A stretch of 64,000 nucleotides of DNA from NCBI GenBank assembly GCA_947034885.2, contig OX344754.2:18742501-18806500 (forward strand). The letters are read 5' to 3'. Below the pieces are notes generated by a model, which was given only the letters and a program-made list of their open reading frames with translations, was not told the origin of the DNA and did not search any database. Shown in pieces: positions 11,219-23,994 of this stretch. A program made the position numbers and the translations under genes. Position 1 is the stretch's first letter, and the number at the start of each line of letters is the position of its first letter. The DNA comes from Thuidium tamariscinum. Its lineage: Eukaryota; Streptophyta; Bryopsida; Hypnales; Thuidiaceae.

Positions 11219-12092
11219 CTTGTGATTTCATTTGGGTGTCGGCATCACAAAGACTATGCCATTTTCATGTTTTTCGTACATGCTAACGAAAATCATGGCT
11301 AATATATCTCTATGTGAATAGCAAATCGAAAATCATTGCTAATATATTTCTATGTGAATAGCAGAGGTTTGGTGTTTGAGTTGCCATTGCTATGGAAGAA
11401 TGCAACAGAGATTTGCGGTAATTCGAGTCTGGGGGGAGGCAATGTTGTCGGCCGATGTCCACAGAAGCTCTCCGCATGGGACAGAGGAATGAACAGGAGA
11501 ATATAGCCATATGCTCGCTGACATCACTGTCAGTGATAAACACATAAAGAAATTACACCTCGGGTCAAGAGCACATTTCTTAGTCATTTCAACAACACGT
11601 TCCTCATATTATATGGAGTTTAGTAATTGACGTTGGGCAGGCCAAGAGTCGGGGCAGCTCTGACCGCAATCGGCTTCTTCACAGACATCGAAGAACGTCT
11701 TTGCATTACAAGCTCCTCATATTCTGGAACGCACAACTGAAGACCACGAATTGGACACAATCATTGTCTTAACGTCTTCCTCTTACCCTAGCATTTTCTG
11801 GAGGATTTTTTGGAGCTTTTCTCTGGCTGTGAAGGCTTCACGAACAAAGAAGAGATCTTCTGCCCGTCATGGTCAACTGCTCATTCGTCGCAGTCAAAGC
11901 TTATGATCTGTGCATCGCCGAACTTCTAGATGAAAATCCAAGCGCTGGCGAAGAGTATGCGTCGTAATCCTCAAGATCATACGGCAACTTCTGCGATTCC
12001 TATGGTCGATGTCGAACTACTAGAGGCTGCAAATTCTGCAAGTTTTCAGTGTCGTGGCACTTCCCAAATGAGAGTCGACGCTCCAAGGTTAA

Positions 12093-12547
12093 GCATCTCA
12101 GTTCCATTCCTATCAACGAAGAGGGAAATCCGCCTATTACCATCCTGATTTGCAATATGACTATCTTGGGCTAATTTCATGAGAGGCACACATATTGTAC
12201 ATGTGTGTACTTATTTCATGAATCAAACTCAAGTAGAATTATAATTTTCTGATAAAAATTGTGATTTCTCTTAATTTTGTAAGTAGCCAATCTTGAAGTT
12301 ACAAAACCACTTCTAAACTAGGGTCATAAACAACTCATAAACATCCTATAGCCACCGTATCAAGTAGTAAATATTCTCTATTGAAGAAGTGACACATTAC
12401 TTCAATTTATCATAAAATCCTTAATTTTGTCAAAGAAAATTTTGATTTTGTTGTAAGAAATCTTGATTTTGTCATAGAGTGAAGGGAAGGGGAGGGGAGG
12501 GGAGGTGGAAATGGGACCAAAAGTAAGTGATGGAATTGGGCTAAATT
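12093..12547. other. AT-rich spacer with a G-quadruplex motif
   Basis: Sequence between piggyBac 1 and a MITE. The only structured stretch is a run of four G-tracts at 12484-12502 (GGGAAGGGGAGGGGAGGGG), which satisfies the G3+N1-7 rule for a DNA G-quadruplex. No gene is visible. Confidence 0.55.
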
Positions 12548-12947
12548 AAGGTAGAACCACCCATAATCAATCATTGAAGGTATTCTAGACATGATCCAGT
12601 GTAGTGCAAGGCATAGCAAATATTTTCAAAGATGCAATGATAGAAATGATGGAATTACAAAGACTTTGGTGATTTATAGCATGAACTGAAATTACTATGA
12701 ATTTTGAAAGACAAAAAGCACGCCAAATCCATAGCGAATTTTTGAAGTCTTTTAATTCATATCATTCAAAAAACTACTTTCACATTCACTACTTCTTACT
12801 TTCTTGCACACTATTTTGGAACATGTGTCATAAACTTTTAGTCCCAACTTTGAAAGGGAGAAAAACATACATTCTAGCCTTAGTTGGAAATACATCAATC
12901 TATAGGTTGGTTATAGGATGCTAGTTGGTTATAGGTGATTCTACCTT
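12548..12947 (+). mobile_element. MITE family C, copy 1 (AAGGTAGAA ends)
   Basis: A 400-bp element with terminal inverted repeats of about 23 bp. The left end starts AAGGTAGAACCACCCATAA; the right end, reverse-complemented, starts AAGGTAGAATCACCTATAA. Two further copies lie at 14505-14802 (same strand) and 27044-27415 (opposite strand), sharing interior blocks such as TTCTTGCACACTA and AACATGTGTCAT. TA or ATT flanks both ends, so the superfamily (Tc1/mariner or other) is undecided. The short ORF inside is repeat sequence, not a gene. Confidence 0.6.
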
Positions 12948-13499
12948 ATTTGATGAAGTTGCCAATGAAGTTGGGTTACAAATAGTTATGGGTTGGTCTA
13001 TTTTAGTGAAAAATCATATTGAAATCAAAAAATTACTATCATAAGTTCATCATTTTTATGTCATATGCCACAACAAAATATAAATAAAGTAATTTTTTAA
13101 TTTTTAAAAACAAAAATAAATAAAAAATCTATAATATTCATATTGTACATCCAACTACCACAAAACAAAGTCCTACCACCCTTCCTTACCAAGGGCCTTC
13201 TAATAGTATCAAAAACATGATTAGTTGATGCATGGTCTAGGAAATCTCATTGTTGCAAACAACTCATTTTAAAGATATTTAATGGATGGATGGATTGCTT
13301 TGAAAAAGAATTGACAATTTTTCATCCTTTCTCCATATATAATAAACAAATTTTAACTCCTACACACAAGTTCAAACCAATTCCCATCACTTTTTTCACA
13401 TGTTTAGCTTCATAAGCCATTTCTTATGAGTGTTTATAAATGCAAAGACAAGCTCTTTATATAAGTGAAGTGGTAGAAGGTAAAACAAGCTGTATGAAA
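12948..13499. other. AT-rich, no gene seen
   Basis: Low-complexity AT-rich DNA between two MITEs. No coding or structural signal stands out. Confidence 0.5.
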
Positions 13500-13852
13500 C
13501 ATAAGAGGATTTTTGGGCCCCCAGAAGACCGTTTCAAGGGTGTTCCCCGAAATTGTTCCCACTGCTGCAGAGTGCAGACCAGCCCCCTGCTGGTCTGAAT
13601 TTTTGAATTTGGAAAAAAAAATTAAATTTTTTTTTTCAAAAAACTTCAGAATGTATTAAAGAGAAAAAAAAATGATTTAAAAAATAAACTTAATTTATTT
13701 TAATTAAAATTAAAATTAAAATTACTAAAAAAATATTATTTTCTGGCGTGGCAGTCGCTCGACCACATCAGCGTCGCGTTCCCAAAGTTCCCAATATGTT
13801 CCCAACGTTTGGGAACTTGCAGTCTTGTACAGCAGCTGAAAATCCTCTTATG
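13500..13852. mobile_element. MITE family B, copy 1
   Basis: A 353-bp element whose ends pair as CATAAGAGGATTTT and AAAATCCTCTTATG. It contains repeated GTTCCC/GGGAAC blocks near both ends around an AT-rich core. The same layout (GTTTCAAG..., GTTCCC, AT core, TTTGGGAACT) recurs at 28234-28544 in diverged form, so this is a small family. No clean target duplication could be fixed. Confidence 0.55.
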
Positions 13853-14504
13853 TATGTAAATTAGGATTAGTAAAGAGAAACTCAACCTACTCATAGTTAA
13901 CCCCTAACTACCCAATCAACCATATATAATCGATCTGAAATTTCAGGCCCATTTTTGAATGGGCAATTAAATTTCTTTGATTGTTTTAAAAAAAAGAATC
14001 AGGCAGTTTTAAGAGTTAACTATTGAAAACTTTCATTTTTCATTGAAAAAAGTACATATTTGATTATTGAGAGGTCTTCAAAGGCATACATGTACCATAA
14101 GTGAAGTGTAAAGCTTGCCAATTTTACTTCATTTCCTAACTTTATCCAATTTCACTTGATTTGAGATCTAAGAAATTGTACATATCCATTTGCTTTGAGA
14201 ATGGTTTCAATAGAAAGAGAAAAGTGTTTTCATTATATTCACCATTGAAAATTTAAACATACAACTATTAATTTGGAGTTATTTTCAATTTCTACTGATA
14301 AAAAATAATTTCATTTCAACAATTGCAAGGTGTATTGTGTAATGAATTTAATAGCTTTATGTGAAATTAAGTTTTTTAGAAGTGCATTTTAGTGTGCTAA
14401 CATTCTTTGTAGTTTTTATGTCACCTCCAATCCCCAAAAAAATTTATATGCAAATTTGAGAAAGATTGTGGGAAAAGACAATATACTAAATATAAAAAAT
14501 GTAC
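13853..14504. other. AT-rich, no gene seen
   Basis: AT-rich spacer. No open frame with a recognisable domain and no clear inverted repeat. Confidence 0.5.
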
Positions 14505-14802
14505 TAGAAATGATGGGGATTGCAAAAATTAAACTTTGATAATTTTATCACATGAATTGAAAGTACTATGAATTTTGAAAGGCAAAAAGTGCACCGGAAT
14601 GATAGCCAATCTTTGGACTCTTCTAAATCTTGAAAATTACTTTTCCATGAGTCACACCTTCCTACTTTCTTGCACACTACTTTGGGACATGTGTCATGAA
14701 CTTTTAGTCTCAACTTCAAAATCACATTCTAGCCTTGGTTGGAAATACATCAACCTAAAGATTGGCTATGGGGTGTTGGTTGATTATGGACAATTCTACC
14801 TT
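14505..14802 (+). mobile_element. MITE family C, copy 2
   Basis: A direct repeat of the interior and right part of the copy at 12548-12947. Shared blocks include ATGAATTTTGAAAG, CTACTTTCTTGCACACTA, ACATGTGTCAT and the right end CAATTCTACCTT. The left end is worn away or lost. Divergence looks like one base in four or five by eye. Confidence 0.5.
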
Positions 14803-16082
14803 AATCTTTGAGCGCCCCAGCAACCAAAATCCGGCCTCTCCAATTTGAAAAACTTTCTTGTTTGACTATTATAATCTTTTGAGTGGTACGGTCAAAGGAC
14901 ATGTCTTTTTCCCCAAACCTCCGGGTCTATATCGACTACCAATTGGTATAGTTGGTTTATGTCAATTTCTTCTTAGAAGAAAGTGTGAGTGGAATGAGTT
15001 TGGAATGACTTTGGAAAGGTTTGGATTTCAGTGAATTTGCTTTGGATGCTCAGGGGTTAATTGTATCCAATTTGCAAAACCATTCAATCTAAATGTTTAA
15101 CTAAAATGTAAGCCCTCTAAATATGAAAATTAATCTAATGGTGATCTCGAATAGACCTATTTTCATCACACTAAAAATTCATTATTTATTCATGAGTTGT
15201 CCCAAAATGTGTACAAAGAGAAACTTCAATCCCCATATGACTTGCAACAAGATTCAACAACAATTATTTTACACAATGGGAACCATTCTCAATGTGCTTA
15301 TTTGGATTGGCTTTATAAAAGGCTCAAGTTCCAGCCTCTCAGTGCCGCGTTGTGCTTGTTTCAATTCTACAGTATTTCATGAATTACATGCAGTGAAATT
15401 CTTCAGCACTGACTGAACGAAGAACATGATTGACAATTCAGCTACAATAATGGTATTAAGTCATTGCAGAATTGAAGCCAAGTTCTCCGCATTATATGCC
15501 GGGCTTGAATAAGTTAGAACATTCATTCCTGATTTTACATTTTAAATTTCGCTGCATGTTAAATTTCGTTCAATCATGCATTCTGTTTGCATATTCCATG
15601 CCCACTTGCCGAAATTCAAGCACTGTCTGCACTCATGCCCTTGCATGACACGGCAATCGAACTTAAAGTCTAATCGTACTAAAGTTCCTGAACCTTTGGA
15701 ATTAAAAAACTCTAAAACTTTGACTAAATGCGGGCGCAATCGAATGGTTCGGTGACTTCGGTCGGTGTCTGTACACATCGACGGCTGCCGTGAATTGCAA
15801 CATCTCACGCGTTATAAGCATTTGGGTTTTCCCAGAAATTCGAAGTCAGCTTGACGATCTTGCTTGAAGAGGGATCGAGTACATCTTTGTCACTCGTTTG
15901 TTTCAATGCATTCTGCAGTGGCGCCGTGAATTCAAGCTGGGTTTCGTTTCTGTTTTAATTTCTCGCAATTGTTTTAGTGCTGACACATTCACCTGCTTGG
16001 AATTGAAGGTCCCTTCGTTAGGTTTTGCAAGTAAGCTTCGTAGCTTCGTAGCGATTCCGAAGCAAGTGCTGGAGATCGAGGT
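14803..16082. other. No supported gene
   Basis: Mostly AT-rich, rising in GC after about 15,540. The part next to 16083 could be promoter or leader of the possible gene there. Open frames on both strands show no known domain. Confidence 0.4.
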
Positions 16083-16812
16083 ATGGCGATTATCGATGGT
16101 GTGAAGATTAAGTGGGCGATACTGGTAGAGAAGACAAAGCACGCTTCTGCATTTGTTTATTACCTTCATCCAACAAGAAGCCGCCTGAAAAAGAGAGACG
16201 ACGTAGTGGCGATGAAGGCGATTGCCACAGGTGCAATTAATTTCAGACTCAAATCATTTTCAGTACGCGTTACAGGGTTTCATTCCAATTCTCGTTAATT
16301 ATTTTCTTTAAGATGCTGCCTGAATCAGCTAGCCAAGGAAAAGAATCCAGATTATTCCTTTTGTTTCCACAATCTTGGAGCTCATGATCTGTCTGTTAGC
16401 GCGGGTGTGGCTTGAGTTAGAATTGTTTCGTTTCGGCCTGGGTTGGCATGTTTGCATCTGGGCTCAACTGGTTTCAAAAGCGGTCATTATCTTCTTCAAT
16501 TTCAATCTCGTGTGCTTCTCGATTTATTTTTTGAGATCGAGGAGAAATGATCTAATTTCATACTTTTTTAAATTGCTGTGTTGCCGTTGATCCCTCTTTT
16601 AGACTGTCTACTTGAGTTTGAGTGACACTAAAGAAAGGAGAATCTTCTCAACCTAACCATGGTTTGATGTTGATGCAGCGAAGAGGAAAACAAGGGAGAA
16701 AGCAATAAGAAAAAATGCTCAAAACCCTAGACCACGCAGGAAGCACATCCACCTCAACTTCAACTTCGACAACTGCACATGCTTTAGGTGCCAAGGCGCC
16801 AGCTTTCAATGA
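16083..16812 (+). CDS. Possible two-exon small gene, unknown function
   Basis: Exon 1 would run 16083-16230 (starting MAIIDGVKIKWAILVEKTKH) and end ACAG before GTGCAA. Exon 2 would run 16679-16812 after GATGCAG. The phases fit (1 plus 2) and give 93 residues, strongly basic, ending with three closely spaced cysteines (NCTCFRC). The region has higher GC than its surroundings. I recognise no domain, and a frame this short can arise by chance. A non-coding transcript is equally possible. Confidence 0.25.
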
Positions 16813-19800
16813 GACAGATGAAGTCACAACATGGGTCCTCAGGTGCTCTTGCAATTAAGGTATAGGACAGTGATTTTCATCACCTTAAAGGCCTTTTTAA
16901 CATATGTAGGGGTGATTTTTGGAAGATTAATAGAGCTATGGTGAGATCGCTTTCATTGGGTTAATTCAAGAGCTGCATTTGCTTAGACCAATTTTTTTCC
17001 CCTACGATTGTATTGAAGGGATTCTTATGCAATGAGATCAAACTTTTGTCACTATGATTCTATGCATTAAAAGTGGGAGGTTGTAGACCACTCTAAGTGT
17101 CAATAGACAAACCAATTTTGATTCACAAATTAGAGGCCATCGATATTTTGCCCAAGGCATGCTTACAATAATAACTAAGAAGCTCAACCAAGTGTATGAA
17201 AAGATGAGAAGCATTTGGTAGCAGGAATCAATATTGGAGAAATTAAGGATGGTTTTAGCATGGCCAGATTTCAAATGAAAACGGCATTGGTTGAGGAGAG
17301 TTGAAAGCAAATAGTGTTGTAAATATGTGTTTTGGGTACCTCTTTTGCAGGGATTTGGGGATTGCAGACCACGCATTCATCTGAATTAATTCAACGCTTG
17401 TTCAAAACCGCATGATTTAATTTGCCCAGAAAGCAAAGTTGGGCTTGTTCACTTGCATCGCTCAATCCGAGTATTACCTCCAGTTTCATCATTCTCAAGT
17501 AGCTTCTGGAAGTTCTTTCTTAAAGCTCCGTTACTCAGTTTTCTGAGTCGGTGTTAATTGACTCTTGGGTTTGTCGAGGGATCTCTAAATCTTAGGTTAG
17601 CTGATATGCTACTTGCGATGAGACCCAGTTCCAATTTGTAGTTCAAAGTTATGAGAGGCTTTGTCCCTTCGCTTTGCAGCAACGAAGCTACGAGAAGCTC
17701 CGTGTGGCTTGGTTCCGAATGTGATAACTTCGAAGATGTAATTTGTTTCTTGTTAGAAACCAATACTCAGTTATTTGAGTAGCACCGTTGTACATAAGAA
17801 CCTACTCAAGATTTCTCACTTGATATGATTTCTCGCTTCACTGCAGATATAACTTTTCTCTTGATCTTAGTTTTGATCCTTGCTATTCGAATTTTTTTTT
17901 TAAAAGAGTGGTTTTGCCCCGCACTCTAGCTAGTAGACTGAATGGCTGATAGTCGATTCTAAGGTCTCATTTGAAATTAATGCAGTGAAGAAGCATCACT
18001 GGCTCTGACCACAGACGACGTAGTAAGAATTTCATGTTCATTTCACGATCTGGATCATTGCAGTGAAAAAGTTTTGGAGTTGCAAGAGTGTACTCCATAA
18101 AACCATATCGTAGGAAGATACCATCTCTTGACTCTGCTTTCATTGCAAATTACAGTGATAGAACAGATGGCCGAGCCAATAAAAGAAGCCTGCACGCCTA
18201 CAGATTTGATAAAGTAACAAAAGTTCTCTGCCATCTTCAGTACTCCATATTTCACTTTCAAGAGCAACACCATGTCATTTAATTAGTACATGTTCAAAGG
18301 CACTGACTATTGTAGAGCGTTATCATTAAGCTGATCATTGGAGTCGGGGCATGTCAATCCTTGTGATTCCTTTTCTGCAATTTGCTCTTTTGTTGGCTTG
18401 ATAGCCAAGGGGAGATTGAAGGCTTTCTCTTCACAAAGTTACATTTACAACAGATGTAAAGAAGTGTGCATAGATTAATTGCTCAGAGTTAAGGTGGGTA
18501 CACCCAAAAGTGCCACAAATTGGTACTGTGCCTAGTGACTATTATAAGGCTGTTTAGATTTTCATATAGTCTTGTTGGCAAGTGAAAACATGTTCCAATG
18601 CACCACAGAACTCAGCATTTGGATACAACATGCAAAAGTTATCAAGGGTCAAAGTTTGTTTCTGAAAATTCCATCTACAGATTGTGTACACAATTGGTTT
18701 TGAAAATGTAAACAGATTGGTGGAAACACATGATGAAAGAGATGTACATACCCGTCACCTTCACTTGTCATTTTCCAAAAGTCTGCTCTCATGACCCAAA
18801 GCAGAAACTGTTTTGAAGATGATTGCTTAAAACTCAACTAGATTTTGTAAAATTCATAGCACAACAATACGGGTAGTCATGGCTTCTTTGTCAAGCTTTG
18901 AATTTTGTAGGAAAATCAAGTCGTGGCAGTGGATAGTTGGTGTCGTGCCATCCTCTGCCAAGGAATATTCTTGTTCTTCGAAGGCTTTGCAGTTTTTTTT
19001 ATTTTACTCCAGAGGTGAATAACGGTGTGCAAAACCATTCACAAGCAAAGTTGTTACCCCAATTTCGATCTTTTGCTCCAAAAGTTGCCAATCACATCGT
19101 CGAAGCTACCAATCTCACCGAGGAAATAAAAACCAATAAATGCATTTATAGGATTTCAATTCTACATGCTCACTACACCCAAAAGGGATGTTGTAGCTCC
19201 TTCATACTAATCAACTCCCAATTGAATAGTGTTTCCTTTGTTCTTGTGTGAAATCTAGTTGTTGAAAGAAGCCGTGACTACCCCTAATAGTTCAATTGTT
19301 GACCAGCTAACATGACCTTCAATGTATTGTACAGTTATTGGGCATATGGTAAAGTCAAATTATACTTTAAAGATGTGGACAAGAGATTTAGTTGATCAAA
19401 AAGTATACATTGAACAAGAAAAAACTATCACGGAGTGTGCACCCATAATTTTTATTGCAGTTAAGAAATAATATGTATGCAGGAATAACATGTGTTGTTT
19501 AGGAAATAGAAGAAAAGGTGTATTTATTATTAACACTAGTCAGAATGCCTATGTGATTAGACAAATGTGTAAGATTCAAAAATGGTCAAGCTCATCATGT
19601 AGTTTAATCAAGTGGTCTTTTTCCTAGTGGAAAGAGGAAATTCAAAATTTGACTTAAGTTAATGTAAAACTAGTTACAAAGTTTATATGACTAAAGTATC
19701 AATAACTGATAGTACTTACCATAAATCAAGCATATGGCAACACATACTCAAAAGAATACCATAAACATCAAAAATAATGGATTTAATGATACTTGTTCAG

Positions 19801-21030
19801 TGATTTCTTCCATTGAAGGCTTTCTTTACAAGTATGTAGACCTACATCCATAATCAACACTATTTAGAATGCAACACCTACATTCAAACCAAAGAGCATT
19901 GCAAAAAATTAGATATTGACTATAAAAAAATTAACAATCAAAATAGAGAGTGTAAAAAGACCTTTGTGTTGGTTTTTGGTACAATTAGAGACTATACTTT
20001 GAAAGATTATAACTTATTCAAATGGTGATTGAATAATGCTTTGGAATTTGTTGTAATTGCCAATAAGATCTCATAAAAAAAATATTTAATGTGTACATTT
20101 TGTTGTAATTAGTAATGATTTTAGGTGTACATACCCATCAATGGTTTTAACATGTCTTCCTTCACCATTCAAATTCATATGTCTTTTAGGTGTTAATTAG
20201 TGATTCCAGAATTAGTTTATGGAATTTAATGAAATATGCTACCTTCAAGACAAACAAGCATCAATTTGGGCTACCTTCAAGAGTAAATAGTATTGAAAAA
20301 AATAGAAAAGAAAGGTTATAATTGTTGTAAGTTGTGAAGGATTCTTGGGAGTACTATATGGTAAGAGGTCTAGAAAGTGACCTAGTAAGAAAACCCCATC
20401 TCAATGAAGAAATCAACGGAGGTAATCAATCATTTTGTTATGTTTATGCAAAGAGAAATGAATAGTATTGCATTGGCCATGACAATGACAATATTTTGAG
20501 CTGAAATGAATTAATTAGGAATTATTGAAGCAAAGTCACTATAGGTATCTATTACTGTTCATAGGGGCGAGTTGTGATGAGTGCACAAGTGATAGTGAAT
20601 GCACCGATGGAATGCATGAATGCATGAAGACAATTGCTAGAAGAGTTCAAAAAAGTCTTCATAGCGCATGCCAAGAAACCAAAAATAGACTATTGTGTGT
20701 GATGTTGATTAACTAAGAATAGTTTAATTGAATATGGATGTGCTTCTATTAAAAGAAGCACATCACATCTTGCCTTTTCAGACACTGTTTTTTTTATTAG
20801 CCTTAGTGTCTCCAAAATTCAAGCCCACCATTTCTTTATAGTACACAATATATTATGAAATAAAAAAATGCAACCAAGGAGACCTAAAATAAAACTTTGA
20901 TTACTCTCATATAATAAATGGCACAATTTCCTCAAGAAATCAAACCTGGCTGACCTTAGAAAGGTCTTAAAACCACTTACTTTGGGTACAAATTTGCTCA
21001 CAACATTGAACTTACTTCATTTCAATGTAG
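16813..21030. other. Long AT-rich stretch without a gene
   Basis: Four kilobases with only short unrelated open frames on both strands. The stretch 17400-18300 is somewhat richer in GC, but no exon chain can be supported. From 18,500 on it resembles old, worn repeat DNA. Confidence 0.45.
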
Positions 21031-21251
21031 GCATGCACCAACGATGCTAGTGTGTGAGCATGAACATGCGAGCATGTGAGCTTCTAATATGTATATAAGT
21101 AGATATACTACCACCTTTGAAGGTGTTTATAGTAAAACTACCTATAATATAGATACTTATAGTATAAATACACTCTTATCATAGAAGCATCATCTTTGAG
21201 GCTCATAAACTCACACTTCTACGCTCACATACTAACAACCGTGCAGCATGC
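21031..21251. mobile_element. Likely MITE with GCATGC ends
   Basis: An imperfect inverted repeat of 221 bp. The left side starts GCATGCACCAACGATGCTAG and continues TGTGTGAGC. The right side, reverse-complemented, starts GCATGCTGCACGGTTGTTAG and continues TATGTGAGC. The pairing goes on inward through GTGAGC/GAGCTT-type blocks to an AT-rich centre around 21120-21180. No target duplication is evident and no second copy was noticed, so the boundaries are approximate. Confidence 0.4.
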
Positions 21252-21814
21252 ACTGTTTCATAGCCTTCTATAGGAGCGTTTCCAAATGACCGGTTGGTTT
21301 TTGAGCCTACTACCATAATTCATAATTGACTAAACATATGCTAATTTCCAATGTAGAGAAAGTTGCAAATTGGCTATCAAATTCCCTTGTTTGTTGCAGT
21401 TTTGGCCAACATGCTTCCTATAAAGACCTCTTTTTTACTTGTAAGAGTAGTGCAAGAATTTTTTTTTGGTAAAAAACCAGCTAATTTTAGCCAGTTTTGG
21501 GATTGCTGCTGTTGATCTTTGAGCAGGATTGATCCAAATGTGTTGCCCAACAGCCCATACTCATTGTCTTCTTCAAAGCAGACAACGAGCAAGTGAGTCA
21601 GGACCTTGAAACTCGGACTTGGCATTATGGGCCATAGAATTGTCTGATCTCTTTAACAAACATAACTTCTTCTTCTTCTTTTCGAAGCAAATGAAATCAA
21701 AGGTATCTTCTTCATTTTGGCCCCACTCTACAAAGATTCTGCACTCCTTTACATGACTAGCAGATGAGATTCTCTACAAAGGTCTATGATTGTCGAAGAG
21801 ATTCTGAATGTAAC
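21252..21814. other. Unique spacer, no gene seen
   Basis: Flank of the Harbinger-like element. Nothing recognisable on either strand. Confidence 0.45.
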
Positions 21815-22739
21815 TTAGGGTATGTTCCCACCTGCTGTTAGTAAAATTTTAGGTGCATTTACAGGGGGCGTGGTTAGACAGAATGTCCCTATCGAGCCTC
21901 TTTTGGGGCAGGGATGGGATGCGGGCAGATCAAGGGGCTGCTCCTCACCCTTCTGAGGACCCATCAATCTACTTCCAATTCCTGTTTAAATTTGATTTTT
22001 CTAACAAAGTAGATGAGAATGCTATAGAACACAAGATTTTCAAGAAGAAAATTGAAGTACTGATGTGAGTTTTGTGCCACATGTTCATGTATGCCTCACA
22101 ACCAATCGTAGATTGAGATGGGAGAGGAGAGAAACTCTTTATATTAGTGGAGTAGTGGTGGGTGAAACAAACCATGTGGGATATGTGATTTAGGAGAAAA
22201 AAAAGCTCCTCCATTCATGGTTGTGGAAATGCAGGAATTGTGATAAAAGTCAAATTTCAGACCTCATTTAAACATAGTAGACTGTATTCTTTCAAAAAAC
22301 TTCAAACTAAGAAAAGTTGGGGATTCAAGTGAAATTTTACCTCTAAAAATCCGTTTGAGATTTCAATACTCCACCTAATAGTTATGGACAAATTTCAGAG
22401 GAAGTGTTCAAAAATGTCCCCAAAATGTCCTTTCCACACACACACCTCTAGAATTTGTCCAAAACTCTTACGTGAGGCTTCAAAATCTCAAGTGGATTTT
22501 CAGAGATAAATGTTAGCTTGTTTCTCCCACTTCTTTTAGTTCTATTTTTTTTAAAAGAAGCTATAATGCAATGCCCAAATGAAGTCTAAAATTCAACTTC
22601 AAGCACAATTCTTGTGTTTCTAGTTACATCTCAGTATTTTAAGAACTTTAAATCAATATTTCACCATTATTGAAACAACATAACAAATATAATGTAGACA
22701 CTTAAGGTTGTCTAAGCAATGTGACAAGTTATATTGAAT

Positions 22740-22880
22740 CAATGTTGTGAATCAAAGGTATTGTGTCAATAATTTGAATATGGTGATGTAGGAATGTTGA
22801 ATCAACAATTATTCAAAGATATTGTTTCACATTTTCAATATGGTGGTGTAGAATATTGGATCAACAATTGTTCAAGGTTG
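22740..22880 (+). repeat. Tandem units in the Harbinger-like loop, copy 1
   Basis: Two units of about 70 bp with the shared pieces CAATATGGTGNTGTAG, AATATTG and ATCAACAATT. The matching place in copy 2 (47985-48165, opposite strand) has three units, so the array has changed length since the copies separated. Confidence 0.55.
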
Positions 22881-23934
22881 AATTCTTGAAAATCATCTTC
22901 TACAAGGGTTTCTCAAGACTTATAAAACAAAGTGGTCACTTCATTATGTGTTTGTAAGGGCTGGTTCTATTTTAATGGATTCATACTCTCAAGTTGAAAT
23001 GCTTAAATGTTAATTCAACAATGTGTTGTCAAATTTTAATTATTTTGAAATAAAGTTGTTCTCAAAATTTTGCCAAGAATGCTTTGGGGTTTTAATGAGG
23101 GAATAATACCTTTTTATAATTCATACCTTTCAATTGATGTTGATAGTGTACATCAAAACAACATTCAAATTTTAGAAATGTTGGTGAATATCTTATGCCA
23201 ATTGTTCACCCCTTATATATTGCAAGCACTTGATGATAGATTGATGATGATAAAAGAAACTTATCAATATCCAAAATTCCAATTACTTGAGAATGCAAAA
23301 AGAAACTATTTCCTGTCTCAAGCTAATTAGATTGGATTTGAATATTGTATTGTGATGCAAGTATAGATTTATTTATTTTCTGGGTTTGTATGAGGAGGGT
23401 ATTGTACATACAATAAACCCTTTTTGTTTAGTAGGATGTTAAAGCATGTCAGAGCTCTTATTACATAGAAGGTATCTTACAAGAAATGGAACTTCTTATG
23501 AGAAGGTATAAAATATGTATTAATTTCAAATTTAATTGTCTATTGATGACATGATGTTAAAACAATTTAACTTTTGTTATACATTTAACCATTAGGTAAA
23601 CATGGTAAAATGTTCCATTGTTGTTTCAAATAACATTAGATTAATTTTTAGTTGTGATAGCGTCTTTGAAAAAGTGCAATAATGCATCAAATGTTGAAAC
23701 AACAATGAAATAAGGGTGAAGCAAAATTTGAGGTGTAACCATGAATGGCTTCATTTTCTATAAACAAAATTGAGAAGTGTTGAATATGGTACAATGTTAG
23801 TGGTGGAGTATTATCAATGCAGACCACACCTACATGTGCTATTAATAACACATAACTTTCAAGTACTTGAAAAGTACAATTTTTATTTCATTGCTTGAAT
23901 GAAAGTTTGTTATGATTGACAAAATTTATGCATT

Positions 23935-23948
23935 ACACACACACACAC

Positions 23949-23990
<42 letters not shown>
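23935..23990. repeat. AC/AT microsatellite
   Basis: A short (AC)n run followed by about twenty AT dinucleotides. The same compound repeat stands at the equivalent site of copy 2 (39709-39780), so it was present in the ancestral element. Confidence 0.9.

Positions 23991-23994
<4 letters not shown>

Larger units (their letters stand above)
4743..12092 (+). mobile_element. piggyBac element 1, 7.35 kb with TTAA duplications
   Basis: A DNA transposon bounded by TTAA at 4743-4746 and 12089-12092. The left end reads CCCTGGAGCGCGTCGAC. The reverse complement of the right end reads CCTTGGAGCGTCGACTCT. Together they form an imperfect terminal inverted repeat of about 16 bp starting with CC, as in piggyBac. 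A single long transposase ORF lies in the middle, preceded by a conserved accessory module and followed by 2.5 kb that contains a possible zinc-finger gene remnant. Base composition is clearly richer in GC than the flanks. Its partner at 39873-46927 has the same length class, gene order and end structure, so both belong to one family. The transposase ORF is whole, but the upstream module has stop codons, so the element is at best partly functional. Confidence 0.85.

Noticed and set aside
23070-23330. An 86-codon frame in the loop of Harbinger-like copy 1, also similar in copy 2
   Set aside because: In copy 2 the run of T after CCT is one base shorter, so the frame is not kept. The differences show no sign of protein constraint.
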